64,000 nucleotides of DNA from SB21 sp964415295 (GCA_964415295.1 CAYPYN010000010.1:1-64000), one strand, 5' to 3'; shown: positions 34,142-42,958, counted from the first letter of the stretch. The notes: generated from the sequence alone by a model not told the origin. Numbers and translations: made by a program.

Positions 34142-35131
34142 ATGTTCAAAAAGATCGAACGGCTGGTAAAAACATCGAAAACCTTTGTTTTGACCACGCA
34201 TCTCAACCCCGACGGCGACGGATTGGGAAGCGAGGTGGCCATGTACACGTTTTTGAAAATGATGAAAAAGAGACCCCGCATCATCAATACAAGCCCGGTC
34301 CCAAAACAGTATCAGTTTTTGAACACCAAAAAAGAAATCGAGACGTATGATCCGGCCAAACACGATAAAGTGATCAAAAATGCCGATGTTATCATGGTAC
34401 TCGACATCAGCGTCTCCAAACGTCTGGATCGTATGCAGGAGGTGGTCATGAGCTCTCCGGCCAAGAGGATCTGTATCGATCACCACCTGGACAATGACGG
34501 TCTTGGTCATCTGAACTGCGTCGATGAACACGCACCGGCCACAGCGGAATTGGTATACAACTTCATAAAACATTTTAAAGGCAAACCCAATCTGAAAATC
34601 GCACAGGCTCTATACACTGCTCTTATCACCGATACGGGTAATTTCCGCTTCAACGCCACGAGGCCCGCCACACATACTATTGCCGCGGAGCTGATCAAAT
34701 TGGGCGTAAAACCTAACGACATCTACGCGGAAGTCTTCGAACAAGGCAATAGCGGTGTCATGAAATTGCTTGGCCGCACTCTCGACCATATGCGGCCGGA
34801 GTGCGACGGAGGCATCAACTGGACGTACCTTACAGCCAAAGACTTTTCTGAGACCGGCACTCAGCGCAGTGACACCGAAGGATTTGTTGATTATACTCTG
34901 AAGATCGAAAAATCCGTTTTCGGGCTTCTCTTTTACGAAACTCCGGAAGGATTCACCAAGGTCAGTCTGCGCTCCAAAGGTCAGGTGGACGTGCAGAGTT
35001 TTGCCAAACAATTCGGAGGCGGCGGTCACCGAAACGCCTCCGGGATCACCCTTAAGATACCTTTCGAGCAAGGGATGAATGACATTGTTGCCAAGGTGAA
35101 AAAATATTTTACCGAACATTACGGAAAATAA
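34142..35131 (+). CDS. DHH/DHHA1 phosphoesterase (NrnA/oligoribonuclease-like)
   Basis: The 329-residue protein has the DHH motifs: TTHLNPDGDGLGSEVAM (residues 18-34), MVLDISVSKRL, CIDHHLDNDG and TALITDTGNFRFNAT, then a DHHA1 domain with the GGGGHRNASGI motif near residue 290. Members such as NrnA degrade short oligoribonucleotides and 3'-phosphoadenosine phosphate; others cleave cyclic di-AMP or pApA. A c-di-AMP synthase (CdaA) is encoded at 51573, so a role in its breakdown is possible but not shown. Confidence 0.88.
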   Translation: MFKKIERLVKTSKTFVLTTHLNPDGDGLGSEVAMYTFLKMMKKRPRIINTSPVPKQYQFLNTKKEIETYDPAKHDKVIKNADVIMVLDISVSKRLDRMQEVVMSSPAKRICIDHHLDNDGLGHLNCVDEHAPATAELVYNFIKHFKGKPNLKIAQALYTALITDTGNFRFNATRPATHTIAAELIKLGVKPNDIYAEVFEQGNSGVMKLLGRTLDHMRPECDGGINWTYLTAKDFSETGTQRSDTEGFVDYTLKIEKSVFGLLFYETPEGFTKVSLRSKGQVDVQSFAKQFGGGGHRNASGITLKIPFEQGMNDIVAKVKKYFTEHYGK

Positions 35132-35185
35132 CCAGGCGCCGCGCAGGTTCAACCGTACGCATCCCATCCATCTGGAAGGAAATGA

Positions 35186-36688
35186 ATGATGATCATTCAT
35201 GCCAAACATTCCAAACTAAAACTTTGGAAATCGGAATTCGTTTGCGTTTTTATCGCCAAAGACGATGAGACCAATCCGTGGTTATCTGAACTTGAGGAAA
35301 TCTACGGACCACTTATCAAACAACTCGTTAAGAGCAAAGAGTTTGGAGGTGAGGAGGAGGCCGTTCACGTTCTGCACGGCAACAACAAGACGCACAGCAA
35401 AAGGTTCGCTCTCGTTGGCCTGGGCGATCTGAAAGACATAGAGTGGGACACCTTTCGGAGAGCCGCGGCCAAAGCGATCAAGACAGCCTCCGGCATCGGT
35501 ATTCAGAAACTGGCTTTTGTTTTTCCTTCCCATTTGGCCAATGAAAGATTTGACGAGGCCGGCATCGCCCAGTCTCTGGTTGAGGGAGCCTTACTTGCCA
35601 ACTATCGTTTCGATAAGTACATCACCGACAAAAGATCAAAAAACGCCAGACCGGACGAACTGACCCTCATAACTTATGTTTCCCCCAGCGAGAGAGTGAA
35701 TCAAGGTCTGCACCAGGCAAAAACGGTATGCGATGCGGTCTATTTTGCGAGGGATCTTGGCAATGCGCCGGGCAACGAAATCACCCCGAGTGAGCTGTCC
35801 GCGCACGCCGCCCGCATGTGCCGCAAGCATAAGATCAAGTGTCAGGTATTCGATGAAAAGAAGCTGACGGCTCTAAAAATGGGCGGTATCCTTGGTGTAG
35901 CCAAGGGCAGCAGCGAACCGCCACGCATGATCGTTATGGAATACCGTTCTCCGAAAGCCAAGAACAGCAAACCGATTGTCCTGGTCGGAAAAGGTCTGAC
36001 GTTTGATGCCGGCGGGATCTCGATCAAACCGGCGGCAGAGATGGACCGTATGAAATTTGATATGTGCGGGGGCGCCGCCGTGATAGGTACAATGCAGGCC
36101 GTCGCTCAGCTTAAATTGCCTCTGCACGTCGTCGGCATCGTTCCTTCTTCGGAAAACCTCTTGGGAAGCCAAGCCTTCAAGCCGGGCGACATCCTGACCA
36201 TGTACTCAGGAAAGACCGTCGAAGTTCTCAATACGGATGCGGAGGGCCGCCTGATCCTCGCCGACGCGCTCGCTTATGCCCAGCGCTACAAACCCGAAGC
36301 CATTATCGATCTGGCCACACTAACCGGCCATTGCGTCATTGCCTTGGGATATGCCGGTGCGGGAATGATGGGCAACAACGACAAAATCAAGGCACGATTA
36401 ACGGAAGCCTCCCATTTCTCCTCTGAAAAAGTCTGGGAGCTCCCCATGTGGAAAGAATTCGATAAGCAGATCAAGAGCCATATTGCCGATGTGAAGAATA
36501 TCGGCGGGCGTCCCGCTGGAGCCATTACGGCGGCGGCCTTCCTTAAGCAATTTGTCGGCGACCATCCTTGGGTTCATCTCGACATCGCCGGGACGGCCAA
36601 CAGCGAAGAAGAACTCCCCTACACCGCACGTATTTCTGCAACAGGATTCGGCGTTAGGCTGCTGGTGGAAGCCTTGCGCAAATGGTAG
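35186..36688 (+). CDS. pepA: Leucyl aminopeptidase (M17)
   Basis: The 500-residue protein has an N-terminal domain of about 170 residues and the M17 catalytic domain with GKGLTFDAGGISIKPA (metal-binding Lys and Asp), DMCGGAAVIGT, and NTDAEGRLILADALAY containing the active-site Arg. M17 enzymes release N-terminal residues in the cytoplasm. GGAAGGA precedes the double ATG. It lies 4 bases before the DUF4301 gene. Confidence 0.92.
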   Translation: MMIIHAKHSKLKLWKSEFVCVFIAKDDETNPWLSELEEIYGPLIKQLVKSKEFGGEEEAVHVLHGNNKTHSKRFALVGLGDLKDIEWDTFRRAAAKAIKTASGIGIQKLAFVFPSHLANERFDEAGIAQSLVEGALLANYRFDKYITDKRSKNARPDELTLITYVSPSERVNQGLHQAKTVCDAVYFARDLGNAPGNEITPSELSAHAARMCRKHKIKCQVFDEKKLTALKMGGILGVAKGSSEPPRMIVMEYRSPKAKNSKPIVLVGKGLTFDAGGISIKPAAEMDRMKFDMCGGAAVIGTMQAVAQLKLPLHVVGIVPSSENLLGSQAFKPGDILTMYSGKTVEVLNTDAEGRLILADALAYAQRYKPEAIIDLATLTGHCVIALGYAGAGMMGNNDKIKARLTEASHFSSEKVWELPMWKEFDKQIKSHIADVKNIGGRPAGAITAAAFLKQFVGDHPWVHLDIAGTANSEEELPYTARISATGFGVRLLVEALRKW

Positions 36689-36692
36689 ACGC

Positions 36693-38219
36693 ATGATTTT
36701 TTCAAATGAAGACCTGAAACAGCTGGCGGAACTTGGTATCCCGAAAGAAAAAGTTCTCTCACAGATCCAAACTTTCCAGAACGGATTCCCCTGCGTAAAT
36801 TTGGTGCGGCCCGCAACCTGCGGCGACGGTATCACCGTGATCGAGCCGGATCAGATCCAGCCTCTCCTCACTCTTTTTGACACAGCCGCTCAAGCCGGGC
36901 ATGTGATGAAATTTGTGCCTGCTTCCGGGGCGGCCAGCCGCATGTTCCATTCGCTGTCCTATGTGCTGAGCCATTACGACCAACATCGTGAAGAACTCGA
37001 GGCTCAACAAACCACAAACGAGGATGTCCGCGCTTGTCTCGATTTCCTGCTCAAGATAGAGAGGTTTCCTTTTTACGGCGATCTGCCGCTCATCTCAGAA
37101 TTAATGCAAAATAAGGCGTATGACAAAGTATTGGAGCTGATTGTTGCCGAATCGGGACTAAACTATGCCAATATGCCCAAAGCCCTGGTCAAATTTCATC
37201 GTTATGCGAAACATTCGCGGACGGCCCTTGAAGAACACCTGGTTGAAACGCTTGAGTATGCGGCTGACGCCCAAGGTATCGCACGCATCCATTTCACGGT
37301 GTCTCCTGAACATCGCCTTTTATTTGACCTCCTTATTTCGAACATAAGGTCGCTGTACGAGAGCCGTGAAAAAAGACTGGAAATAAGTTTTTCCGAACAA
37401 AAAAGATCTACCGATACCATAGCCCTGACCGGCAAGAACGAACCGTTGCGTGATAAACGCGGCCGACTGGTATTCAGACCGGCCGGTCATGGCGCCTTGA
37501 TCGAAAATCTAAATGAATTGGATGGTTCCTTAGTATTCATCAAAAATATCGACAATGTCGTTCCGGATCGTCTGAAAGAAACTACTTATCTGTACAAAAG
37601 ACTTCTTGCCGGATACTTGCTCCTCTTACAAAAGCGATCGCATCATTATCTTACGAAAATTTCACAGAACGGCCTCTCAAGAGATGAATGGCATGAGGCG
37701 TTTCAATTTGCCCGAACGCACTTGAATATGACATTCCGATCAGGAACCGAAGCTCTTCCCGAAAAGGAACGAACCGCCCTTCTCTTTGACGCTCTGGATC
37801 GCCCCATACGGGTGTGCGGTATGGTGAAAAATCAAGGCGAACCGGGCGGTGGTCCATTTTGGGTCAGAGAAAAAGACGGTACCGACTCTCTTCAAATTGT
37901 CGAAAAAAACCAGATCGATCTCAATTCGGAGCATCAAAAAGACATCCTTCATTCGTCGACCCACTTTAATCCGGTCGATCTGGTATGCGGATTGCGCGAT
38001 TACAAAGGCGAACTGTTTGACCTTCACCGGTTTTCGGACCCCAATACGGGTTTCATCTCCACAAAATCCAAGGACGGAAAATCCATAAGGGTCATGGAGT
38101 TGCCCGGCCTCTGGAACGGAGCCATGGCCCGCTGGCTCACCGTTTTTGTCGAAGTGCCTCTTATTACGTTCAATCCTGTAAAGACCGTAAACGACCTCCT
38201 GAGACCTGAGCATCAATAA
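36693..38219 (+). CDS. DUF4301-family protein
   Basis: The 508-residue protein fits DUF4301, known from Bacteroidetes and related groups without known function. Its start is the ATG at 36693 (MIFSNEDLKQLAELGIPKEK), not the earlier in-frame start at 36552 that lies in the aminopeptidase gene. Conserved-looking segments are FVPASGAASRMFHSL near residue 75, KFHRYAKHSRTALEEHLVETL, FRPAGHGALIENLNEL and IKNIDNVVPDRLKE; the order resembles sugar-nucleotide transferase cores (PASGxASRM, then PxGHGAL, then xIDN), which suggests nucleotidyl transfer but is inference. It is followed by the rng leader. Confidence 0.8.
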   Translation: MIFSNEDLKQLAELGIPKEKVLSQIQTFQNGFPCVNLVRPATCGDGITVIEPDQIQPLLTLFDTAAQAGHVMKFVPASGAASRMFHSLSYVLSHYDQHREELEAQQTTNEDVRACLDFLLKIERFPFYGDLPLISELMQNKAYDKVLELIVAESGLNYANMPKALVKFHRYAKHSRTALEEHLVETLEYAADAQGIARIHFTVSPEHRLLFDLLISNIRSLYESREKRLEISFSEQKRSTDTIALTGKNEPLRDKRGRLVFRPAGHGALIENLNELDGSLVFIKNIDNVVPDRLKETTYLYKRLLAGYLLLLQKRSHHYLTKISQNGLSRDEWHEAFQFARTHLNMTFRSGTEALPEKERTALLFDALDRPIRVCGMVKNQGEPGGGPFWVREKDGTDSLQIVEKNQIDLNSEHQKDILHSSTHFNPVDLVCGLRDYKGELFDLHRFSDPNTGFISTKSKDGKSIRVMELPGLWNGAMARWLTVFVEVPLITFNPVKTVNDLLRPEHQ

Positions 38220-38529
38220 AAATCTTGATTTTTATCTATAATTCGGTTACTTTGATCTTAGAGTTTACTGATTAAACTCTTATCAATGTTGAACTTGAAT
38301 TGTTATTAAATAAATTGTTTTACTAATTTCGAATTAGGCAGAAATTTTTTGTTACAAAGCCGTAAGCATTTGGCTTACACAATTTTGTTAATGGCGAAAG
38401 CCATAATACCATATAAATTGTCCTTTGTATCCATTCCGAATCCCAACCGGAATGCCGGTCCTGTGAGAGCTTACCGTTTATCGTCTGCAGGCCTATCATT
38501 TCTGCCTATTCGCTAAGAATAGGATTTTC
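38220..38529 (+). promoter_or_regulatory. Hairpin-rich leader of the RNase E/G gene
   Basis: The 310-base gap before the RNase gene holds several inverted repeats: 38260-38280 (8 base pairs, AGAGTTTA/TAAACTCT), 38362-38378 (GTAAGC/GCTTAC), 38391-38404 (ATGGC, GAAA tetraloop, GCCAT), 38432-38454 (CATTCCG/CGGAATG) and 38505-38523 (CCTATTC/GAATAGG). The last one contains the AGG of the ribosome binding site 6 bases before the ATG. There is also a palindrome with 9-base arms at 38216-38235. No ORF is seen and no single promoter stands out. Such a leader suggests post-transcriptional control, as known for E. coli RNase E. Confidence 0.5.
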
Positions 38530-40086
38530 ATGAAAAAAGAGATTCTGATCAATTCCACGGCGGCGGAAACGCGTATAGCTATCGTCGAAGAAGGCCGTTT
38601 AGTGGAAATTTTTGTTGAGCGTCCCGAAAAAGAACGTATGGTCGGCGACATTTACAAAGGACGTGTGGCCAAGGTGCTTCCCGGCCTGAAAGCCGCTTTT
38701 GTGAACGTCGGAATGAAACAGGATGCCTTCCTCCACTTTTCCGATATCGGAGACAACACACATGAGTACGCCGCCACGGCCGACGAGGATGAATCCGAGG
38801 ACGTGGAAGTATCCCCCGATCGTGAGATCCACCAGATAAAAGTGATTCACAATCACGACAGCGGCGGCCGTTTCCTGAAAACCGGTCAGGAAATACTGGT
38901 GCAAATCATCAAGGAACCGATCTATAACAAAGGCGCGCGCGTCACATCGGAAATCTCCATTCCGGGACGTTTTACCGTTCTCATACCCAACGAGCCGACA
39001 GAGATGATCGGCATTTCGCGCAAGATCCAGAATGTTCATGAACGAAAACGGCTGAAAAAGCTTGCCCGGGAAGTAAAACCTTCCGGATTTGGCCTGATCA
39101 TACGCACGAATTCCGAAAACAAGGATGAAGAAATCCTCCGCAACGACATACAAAACTCCCTCGATACCTGGTACGAAGTAGACAAGAAAGCCAAGTCGGT
39201 GGCCGCACCTTCTATGGTCTACAAAGACATGGAAATGGTCTCGAGCATTATACGCGATCTCTTCTCGAATGATGTAACGCGTGTGCTCGTTGATGACAAG
39301 AAGCTTTTCCGGGCCATCAGTAATTATATCTCCGTCACAACACCTCAACTCCAGGACCGGATCGAATATTACGGAGACCGTAAGCCTATTTTCGACCACT
39401 ATAATATCGAGCAGGATATCCAGCAGAGCATCGAGAAAAAGGTCATGACAAAAAACGGAGGATATATCATCATCGAGCATACGGAAGCCCTGGTCTCGAT
39501 CGATGTCAATAGCGGCAAATTCATGGGCCGCGGCTCGTATGAAGAGAATTCCATGGCGGTCAACATGATCGCGGCGCGTGAAATCACCCGCCAACTCCGC
39601 TTGCGTGACATCGGCGGGCTCATCGTGATTGACTTTATCGACCTCCGCGACGAGAGAAATAAGAAGAAATTGTACGAAGAGATAAAGAGAGAATTACGAA
39701 AGGACCGCGCAAAGTTCAGCATCCTTCCGATGGACGAATACGGTTTGATCGAATTGACGCGCGAACGTATCCGCCCCAGTATTCTCTTTTCTTTGAGCGA
39801 ACCATGTCCGGCCTGCAGCGGTTCCGGCCGGGTAGGCAACCGCACCACTCTGTACAATAAGATCGACCGCTGGATCCGCCGCTACAAAAAAGACCACACA
39901 TTCATTTCCCGGCTTCAATTCATCGTCCATCCGGATATTCTTGACCAGCTTGAACCGAAAATCAAGAAGCTGAAATGGAAATATCTGATTTTTGGCGATC
40001 TGATTGGCGAAGATGAAATGCGTCTGGATGAATTCCGCGTCATGACCTCTAAAGAGGAAGATATAACCGATGACTATACCGTATGA
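38530..40086 (+). CDS. rng: Ribonuclease E/G family endoribonuclease
   Basis: The 518-residue protein is of RNase G length: it ends after the catalytic part and lacks the long degradosome tail of E. coli RNase E. It has an N-terminal S1 domain (GDIYKGRVAKVLPGLKAAFV) with a roughly 25-residue acidic insert, the 5' sensor region, the DNase I-like domain with VSIDVNSGKFMGRG and IDFIDLRDERNKKKLYEE, and the zinc-link CPACSGSGRVG. It should cut single-stranded AU-rich RNA in rRNA maturation and mRNA decay. Confidence 0.93.
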   Translation: MKKEILINSTAAETRIAIVEEGRLVEIFVERPEKERMVGDIYKGRVAKVLPGLKAAFVNVGMKQDAFLHFSDIGDNTHEYAATADEDESEDVEVSPDREIHQIKVIHNHDSGGRFLKTGQEILVQIIKEPIYNKGARVTSEISIPGRFTVLIPNEPTEMIGISRKIQNVHERKRLKKLAREVKPSGFGLIIRTNSENKDEEILRNDIQNSLDTWYEVDKKAKSVAAPSMVYKDMEMVSSIIRDLFSNDVTRVLVDDKKLFRAISNYISVTTPQLQDRIEYYGDRKPIFDHYNIEQDIQQSIEKKVMTKNGGYIIIEHTEALVSIDVNSGKFMGRGSYEENSMAVNMIAAREITRQLRLRDIGGLIVIDFIDLRDERNKKKLYEEIKRELRKDRAKFSILPMDEYGLIELTRERIRPSILFSLSEPCPACSGSGRVGNRTTLYNKIDRWIRRYKKDHTFISRLQFIVHPDILDQLEPKIKKLKWKYLIFGDLIGEDEMRLDEFRVMTSKEEDITDDYTV

Positions 40087-40131
40087 CCCCATCGTTACAT
40101 AAACGTAATGATGTTAATGAAGAGATTTTGA

Positions 40132-40899
40132 ATGTTTCTGCATACTTCCGCGGTTTACGGACCGCTCAAAACGAGGCGCCTAGGACATTCCCTTGGCATC
40201 AATCTTCTTCCGGTAAAACGGAAAGTCTGCAATTTTGAATGCATTTATTGCGAATGCGGCTGGACGGACACCACCGTCAAGGATCCTCTGCCTACGGTTG
40301 AGTCTTTCTCATCAGAACTTGAGAAAAAACTAACCGATCTGAAGGCGCAAAACAAGCCTGTAGACCACATCACTTTTGCGGGTAACGGTGAGCCAACCAT
40401 GCATCCTAAATTCGAAGAAATCGTTGAAACGACCGTTGGGTTCAGAAATAAATATTATCCGGCTGCCAGGATCGCCGTATTGTCCAACGCCACACGCGTT
40501 CACCATCCTGCGGTATTTTACGCGTTGAAAAGTATTGACGATCGGATTATGAAACTGGACGCCGGTACAGAGAAGATGTTCCAGTTAATTGACATGCCTG
40601 ATAAAGGCGTTACGCTCGACCGTATTACGGAGGATCTTAAAAAGTTCAACGGTGACCTGATCATCCAGACGCTTTTTCTAAAAGGCATCTATAAGGACCA
40701 ACCGGTGGACAATACAACGGAATACGAACTGAACGCATGGATCGAACGCCTAATTGCCATCAGACCAAAAAAGGTCATGATTTACAGTATCGACCGTGAT
40801 ACGCCTGCCGATCAAATAAACAAGATATCCAGTCAGGAACTGATCGCTATTCATGAAAAATTGAAACAATACCATATCCGGTCGGAATATTACGACTAA
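40132..40899 (+). CDS. Radical SAM protein of unknown substrate
   Basis: The 255-residue protein has the CxxxCxxC iron-sulfur motif in CNFECIYCECGW (about residues 33-44), the GNGEPTMHP glycine-rich strand and a LSNATRVHHP segment. Its layout resembles the COG0731 radical SAM group (wybutosine TYW1-like and stand-alone proteins) rather than MoaA, and no SPASM extension with extra cysteines is seen. It lies 20 bases before folE2 and 45 bases after rng. Confidence 0.8.
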   Translation: MFLHTSAVYGPLKTRRLGHSLGINLLPVKRKVCNFECIYCECGWTDTTVKDPLPTVESFSSELEKKLTDLKAQNKPVDHITFAGNGEPTMHPKFEEIVETTVGFRNKYYPAARIAVLSNATRVHHPAVFYALKSIDDRIMKLDAGTEKMFQLIDMPDKGVTLDRITEDLKKFNGDLIIQTLFLKGIYKDQPVDNTTEYELNAWIERLIAIRPKKVMIYSIDRDTPADQINKISSQELIAIHEKLKQYHIRSEYYD

Positions 40900-40919
40900 T
40901 GTATTTTTGAAAGCCAGTT

Positions 40920-41693
40920 ATGATCGAAGATACGCAATCCAAAAGCGATTCCAGGAACCTTCCGATTGATAAGGTCGGGATCAAGAACATCCAGTATCCG
41001 GTTACGGTCAGAAACCGTTCCGGCAAAGCGCAATCCACCATCGGGACATTTGAAATGCTGGTGAATCTGCCTCATGATCAAAAGGGAACCCACATGAGCC
41101 GCTTTGTAGAATTACTCAACGAGCACAAGGATAATCTGTCGCTAACAAACATGAAGCAGATCCTTTCTGATATGAAGGAAAAGTTAGAATCTACTTCCGC
41201 CTATTTTAAGGTCAGCTTCCCCTACTTCATCGAGAAAGAGTCTCCGGTCACCCGCACCAAGAGTATGATGGATTACCGCATTTCGATGACAGGAGAACCC
41301 ATCACGCTCACGGTTGATGTTCCGGTCACGACACTGTGTCCATGCTCCAAATCGATCAGTGAATACGGGGCGCATAATCAGCGCGGTTTGGTTCGCATAC
41401 AGGCCCGTTTTGAAAAGGACATCCATCCGGATTTTGAAGACATCATCCAGAGAGTTGAAAAAACCTCCAGTTGCGAGGTCTTTGCGCTCCTCAAAAGGGA
41501 GGATGAGAAATATGTGACGGAGCAGGCCTATGAGAATCCTGTTTTTGTAGAGGATCTGGTGAGGGATATCGCTTTGTCACTTGGAGAATTACACGGTATG
41601 ACGTGGTTCTCCGTAGAGGTTACAAATTTTGAAAGCATTCACAATCATGATGCGTATGCGTTTATTGAGATCGATCGCACGCGCGGCGCCTGA
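40920..41693 (+). CDS. folE2: GTP cyclohydrolase IB
   Basis: FolE2 is unrelated in sequence to FolE but makes the same product, usually with a wider choice of metal. The 257-residue protein has FEMLVNLPHDQKGTHMSRFV, PVTTLCPCSKSISEYGAHNQRG (the essential Cys region) and HNHDAYAFIEIDRT at the end. Both enzymes are therefore encoded here, at 22182 and 40920. FolE2 is often expressed under zinc limitation, but I see no Zur-type operator upstream. It is 20 bases downstream of the radical SAM gene. Confidence 0.93.
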   Translation: MIEDTQSKSDSRNLPIDKVGIKNIQYPVTVRNRSGKAQSTIGTFEMLVNLPHDQKGTHMSRFVELLNEHKDNLSLTNMKQILSDMKEKLESTSAYFKVSFPYFIEKESPVTRTKSMMDYRISMTGEPITLTVDVPVTTLCPCSKSISEYGAHNQRGLVRIQARFEKDIHPDFEDIIQRVEKTSSCEVFALLKREDEKYVTEQAYENPVFVEDLVRDIALSLGELHGMTWFSVEVTNFESIHNHDAYAFIEIDRTRGA

Positions 41694-41713
41694 AATTAGC
41701 AGACGGAGAAAAC

Positions 41714-42643
41714 ATGCAACACTACCTCATCGTCATCTTCCTTATATCGGCGGTCATCAATTCCTGTTCAAAGCCGCCATTCGACGGCCAGTCGGCCATG
41801 CAGTATCTTGAAAAGCAATGTTCTTTCGGACCCCGCAATCCCAACTCGGAAGGCCACCGGAAATGCCTGGAATACCTTACCGAGGAACTCAAGAAATATT
41901 GCGACCGGGTTGACCACCAGAAATTCGTTTACACAGATAAAAAGGACACTTCTTTAAAGCTCTATGGCACAAATATCATCGCGTCCATCAATCTCCAACC
42001 GAAAACGAAGAAGCGGGTGCTTCTTTGTGCTCACTGGGATACGCGGCCGTGGGCCGACAGAGATCCCGACTCATCCAACCATGACAAACCAATCCTCGGC
42101 GCCAATGACGGAGCTTCCGGTGTCGCTGTCCTCCTGGAGATCGCAAAGACGATCCGGCAGAATCCTCTGGATATCGGCGTAGATATTATTTTATGGGATC
42201 TGGAGGATTACGGCGAACATAATGCCGAATTATACCCGGACAGTCTTAATCCATACTGTATCGGCTCGGACTATTTTGCTAAAAACAACAAGACCTATTG
42301 GCCGGCTTACGGGATCCTTCTTGATATGGTTGGTGACAAGCACCTCGACCTTCCAATCGAGCGTAATTCATACAACCAAGCCAAAGAAGTGGTTAACAAA
42401 GTGTGGGATAAAGCAAAGAAACTTGAGAAGCCCGCCTTTCGAACTTCTATCGAGACGGACGTATTCGACGATCATATACCGCTCTTGAGGATCGGCATTC
42501 CGTGTATCAATATCATAGATTTTAGCTATCCGGATGCCGGTAATGCCTTTCACCACACGCTTGCGGATACTCCGGATAAATGCAGCGCAGAAAGCCTTCA
42601 GCAGGTAGGCGATGTTCTGATAGAGGTACTATACAGCGAGTAG
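41714..42643 (+). CDS. M28-family lipoprotein, glutaminyl-peptide cyclotransferase-like
   Basis: The 309-residue protein has a lipobox ending VINSC near residue 18 and an M28 fold with the zinc-site motifs of the glutaminyl cyclase group: AHWDTRPWAD, GANDGASGVAVL, WDLEDYGE and FHHTLADTPDKC. It should be anchored on the outer side of the membrane and might convert N-terminal Gln of secreted proteins to pyroglutamate. In some T9SS-bearing bacteria a glutaminyl cyclase does this, so the link to the T9SS pair in this window is plausible. Plain aminopeptidase activity remains possible. Confidence 0.82.
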   Translation: MQHYLIVIFLISAVINSCSKPPFDGQSAMQYLEKQCSFGPRNPNSEGHRKCLEYLTEELKKYCDRVDHQKFVYTDKKDTSLKLYGTNIIASINLQPKTKKRVLLCAHWDTRPWADRDPDSSNHDKPILGANDGASGVAVLLEIAKTIRQNPLDIGVDIILWDLEDYGEHNAELYPDSLNPYCIGSDYFAKNNKTYWPAYGILLDMVGDKHLDLPIERNSYNQAKEVVNKVWDKAKKLEKPAFRTSIETDVFDDHIPLLRIGIPCINIIDFSYPDAGNAFHHTLADTPDKCSAESLQQVGDVLIEVLYSE

Positions 42644-42710
42644 AAGGTCTTCAAATTGATGCAACCCTGAAAGAGTAAAGATGGACGTCCGGAAGTGATT
42701 GTGGAAAAAA

Positions 42711-42809
42711 TTAAAGAAAAAGGTAGACTCCAACCAGTATTAGACAGGAAACAATAAACATACCGACCAAAGCAAGCAAGTCACCGCCCTTTTCTTTCGG
42801 ACTTTCCAT
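42711..42809 (-). CDS. Predicted 32-residue single-helix membrane protein
   Basis: In the 342-base gap between the glutaminyl-cyclase-like gene and the VWA gene, the minus strand encodes MESPKEKGGD followed by LLALVGMFIVSCLILVGVYL and a final FL, then TAA. A short charged N-terminus and one 22-residue hydrophobic helix give the typical shape of small inner-membrane proteins. A ribosome-binding-like GGGG lies 4-7 bases before the ATG, and a strong promoter (TTGTTT-N17-TATCAT) lies about 45 bases upstream. It is antisense to no other gene. I recognise no family; the combination of clean frame, composition and promoter makes it credible. Confidence 0.6.
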   Translation of the reverse strand: MESPKEKGGDLLALVGMFIVSCLILVGVYLFL

Positions 42810-42852
42810 ACAACCCCATGGATTATGTTGATGTTTGAATCAGGATTGACTT

Positions 42853-42881
42853 ATGATAGGTTTGCGCCCGTTTAAAAACAA
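42853..42881 (-). promoter_or_regulatory. Promoter of the small membrane protein gene
   Basis: On the minus strand TTGTTT, a 17-base spacer and TATCAT, the same -10 as the tRNA promoter, predict a start near 42846, about 37 bases before the ATG at 42809. Confidence 0.6.
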
Positions 42882-42929
42882 GATTTTTTTTCTTAAAAAG
42901 TGAAGATAGGCACAAGGTTTCCGGCTTTT

Positions 42930-42958
42930 TTGCATATGTAGGAAGGCCTTACTATATT
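42930..42958 (+). promoter_or_regulatory. Promoter of the VWA/tilS/ftsH unit
   Basis: TTGCAT, a 17-base spacer and TATATT predict a start near 42965, about 20 bases before the ATG at 42986. No ribosome binding site is seen in the short leader. It diverges from the small-protein promoter about 50 bases away. Confidence 0.6.

Noticed and set aside
36552..36692. N-terminal extension of the DUF4301 frame
   Set aside because: These codons lie inside the leucyl aminopeptidase gene; the family begins at the ATG at 36693.
38216..38235. A/T palindrome with 9-base arms at the DUF4301 stop codon as an intrinsic terminator
   Set aside because: The stem is almost only A-T, the gap is 2 bases and no run of T follows; it may be a weak hairpin or a chance repeat.
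38599..39594. A 331-residue open frame antisense to RNase E/G
   Set aside because: It mirrors the codons of a clear, full-length RNase E/G gene on the other strand and shows no protein-like motif or ribosome binding site; it is a shadow frame.
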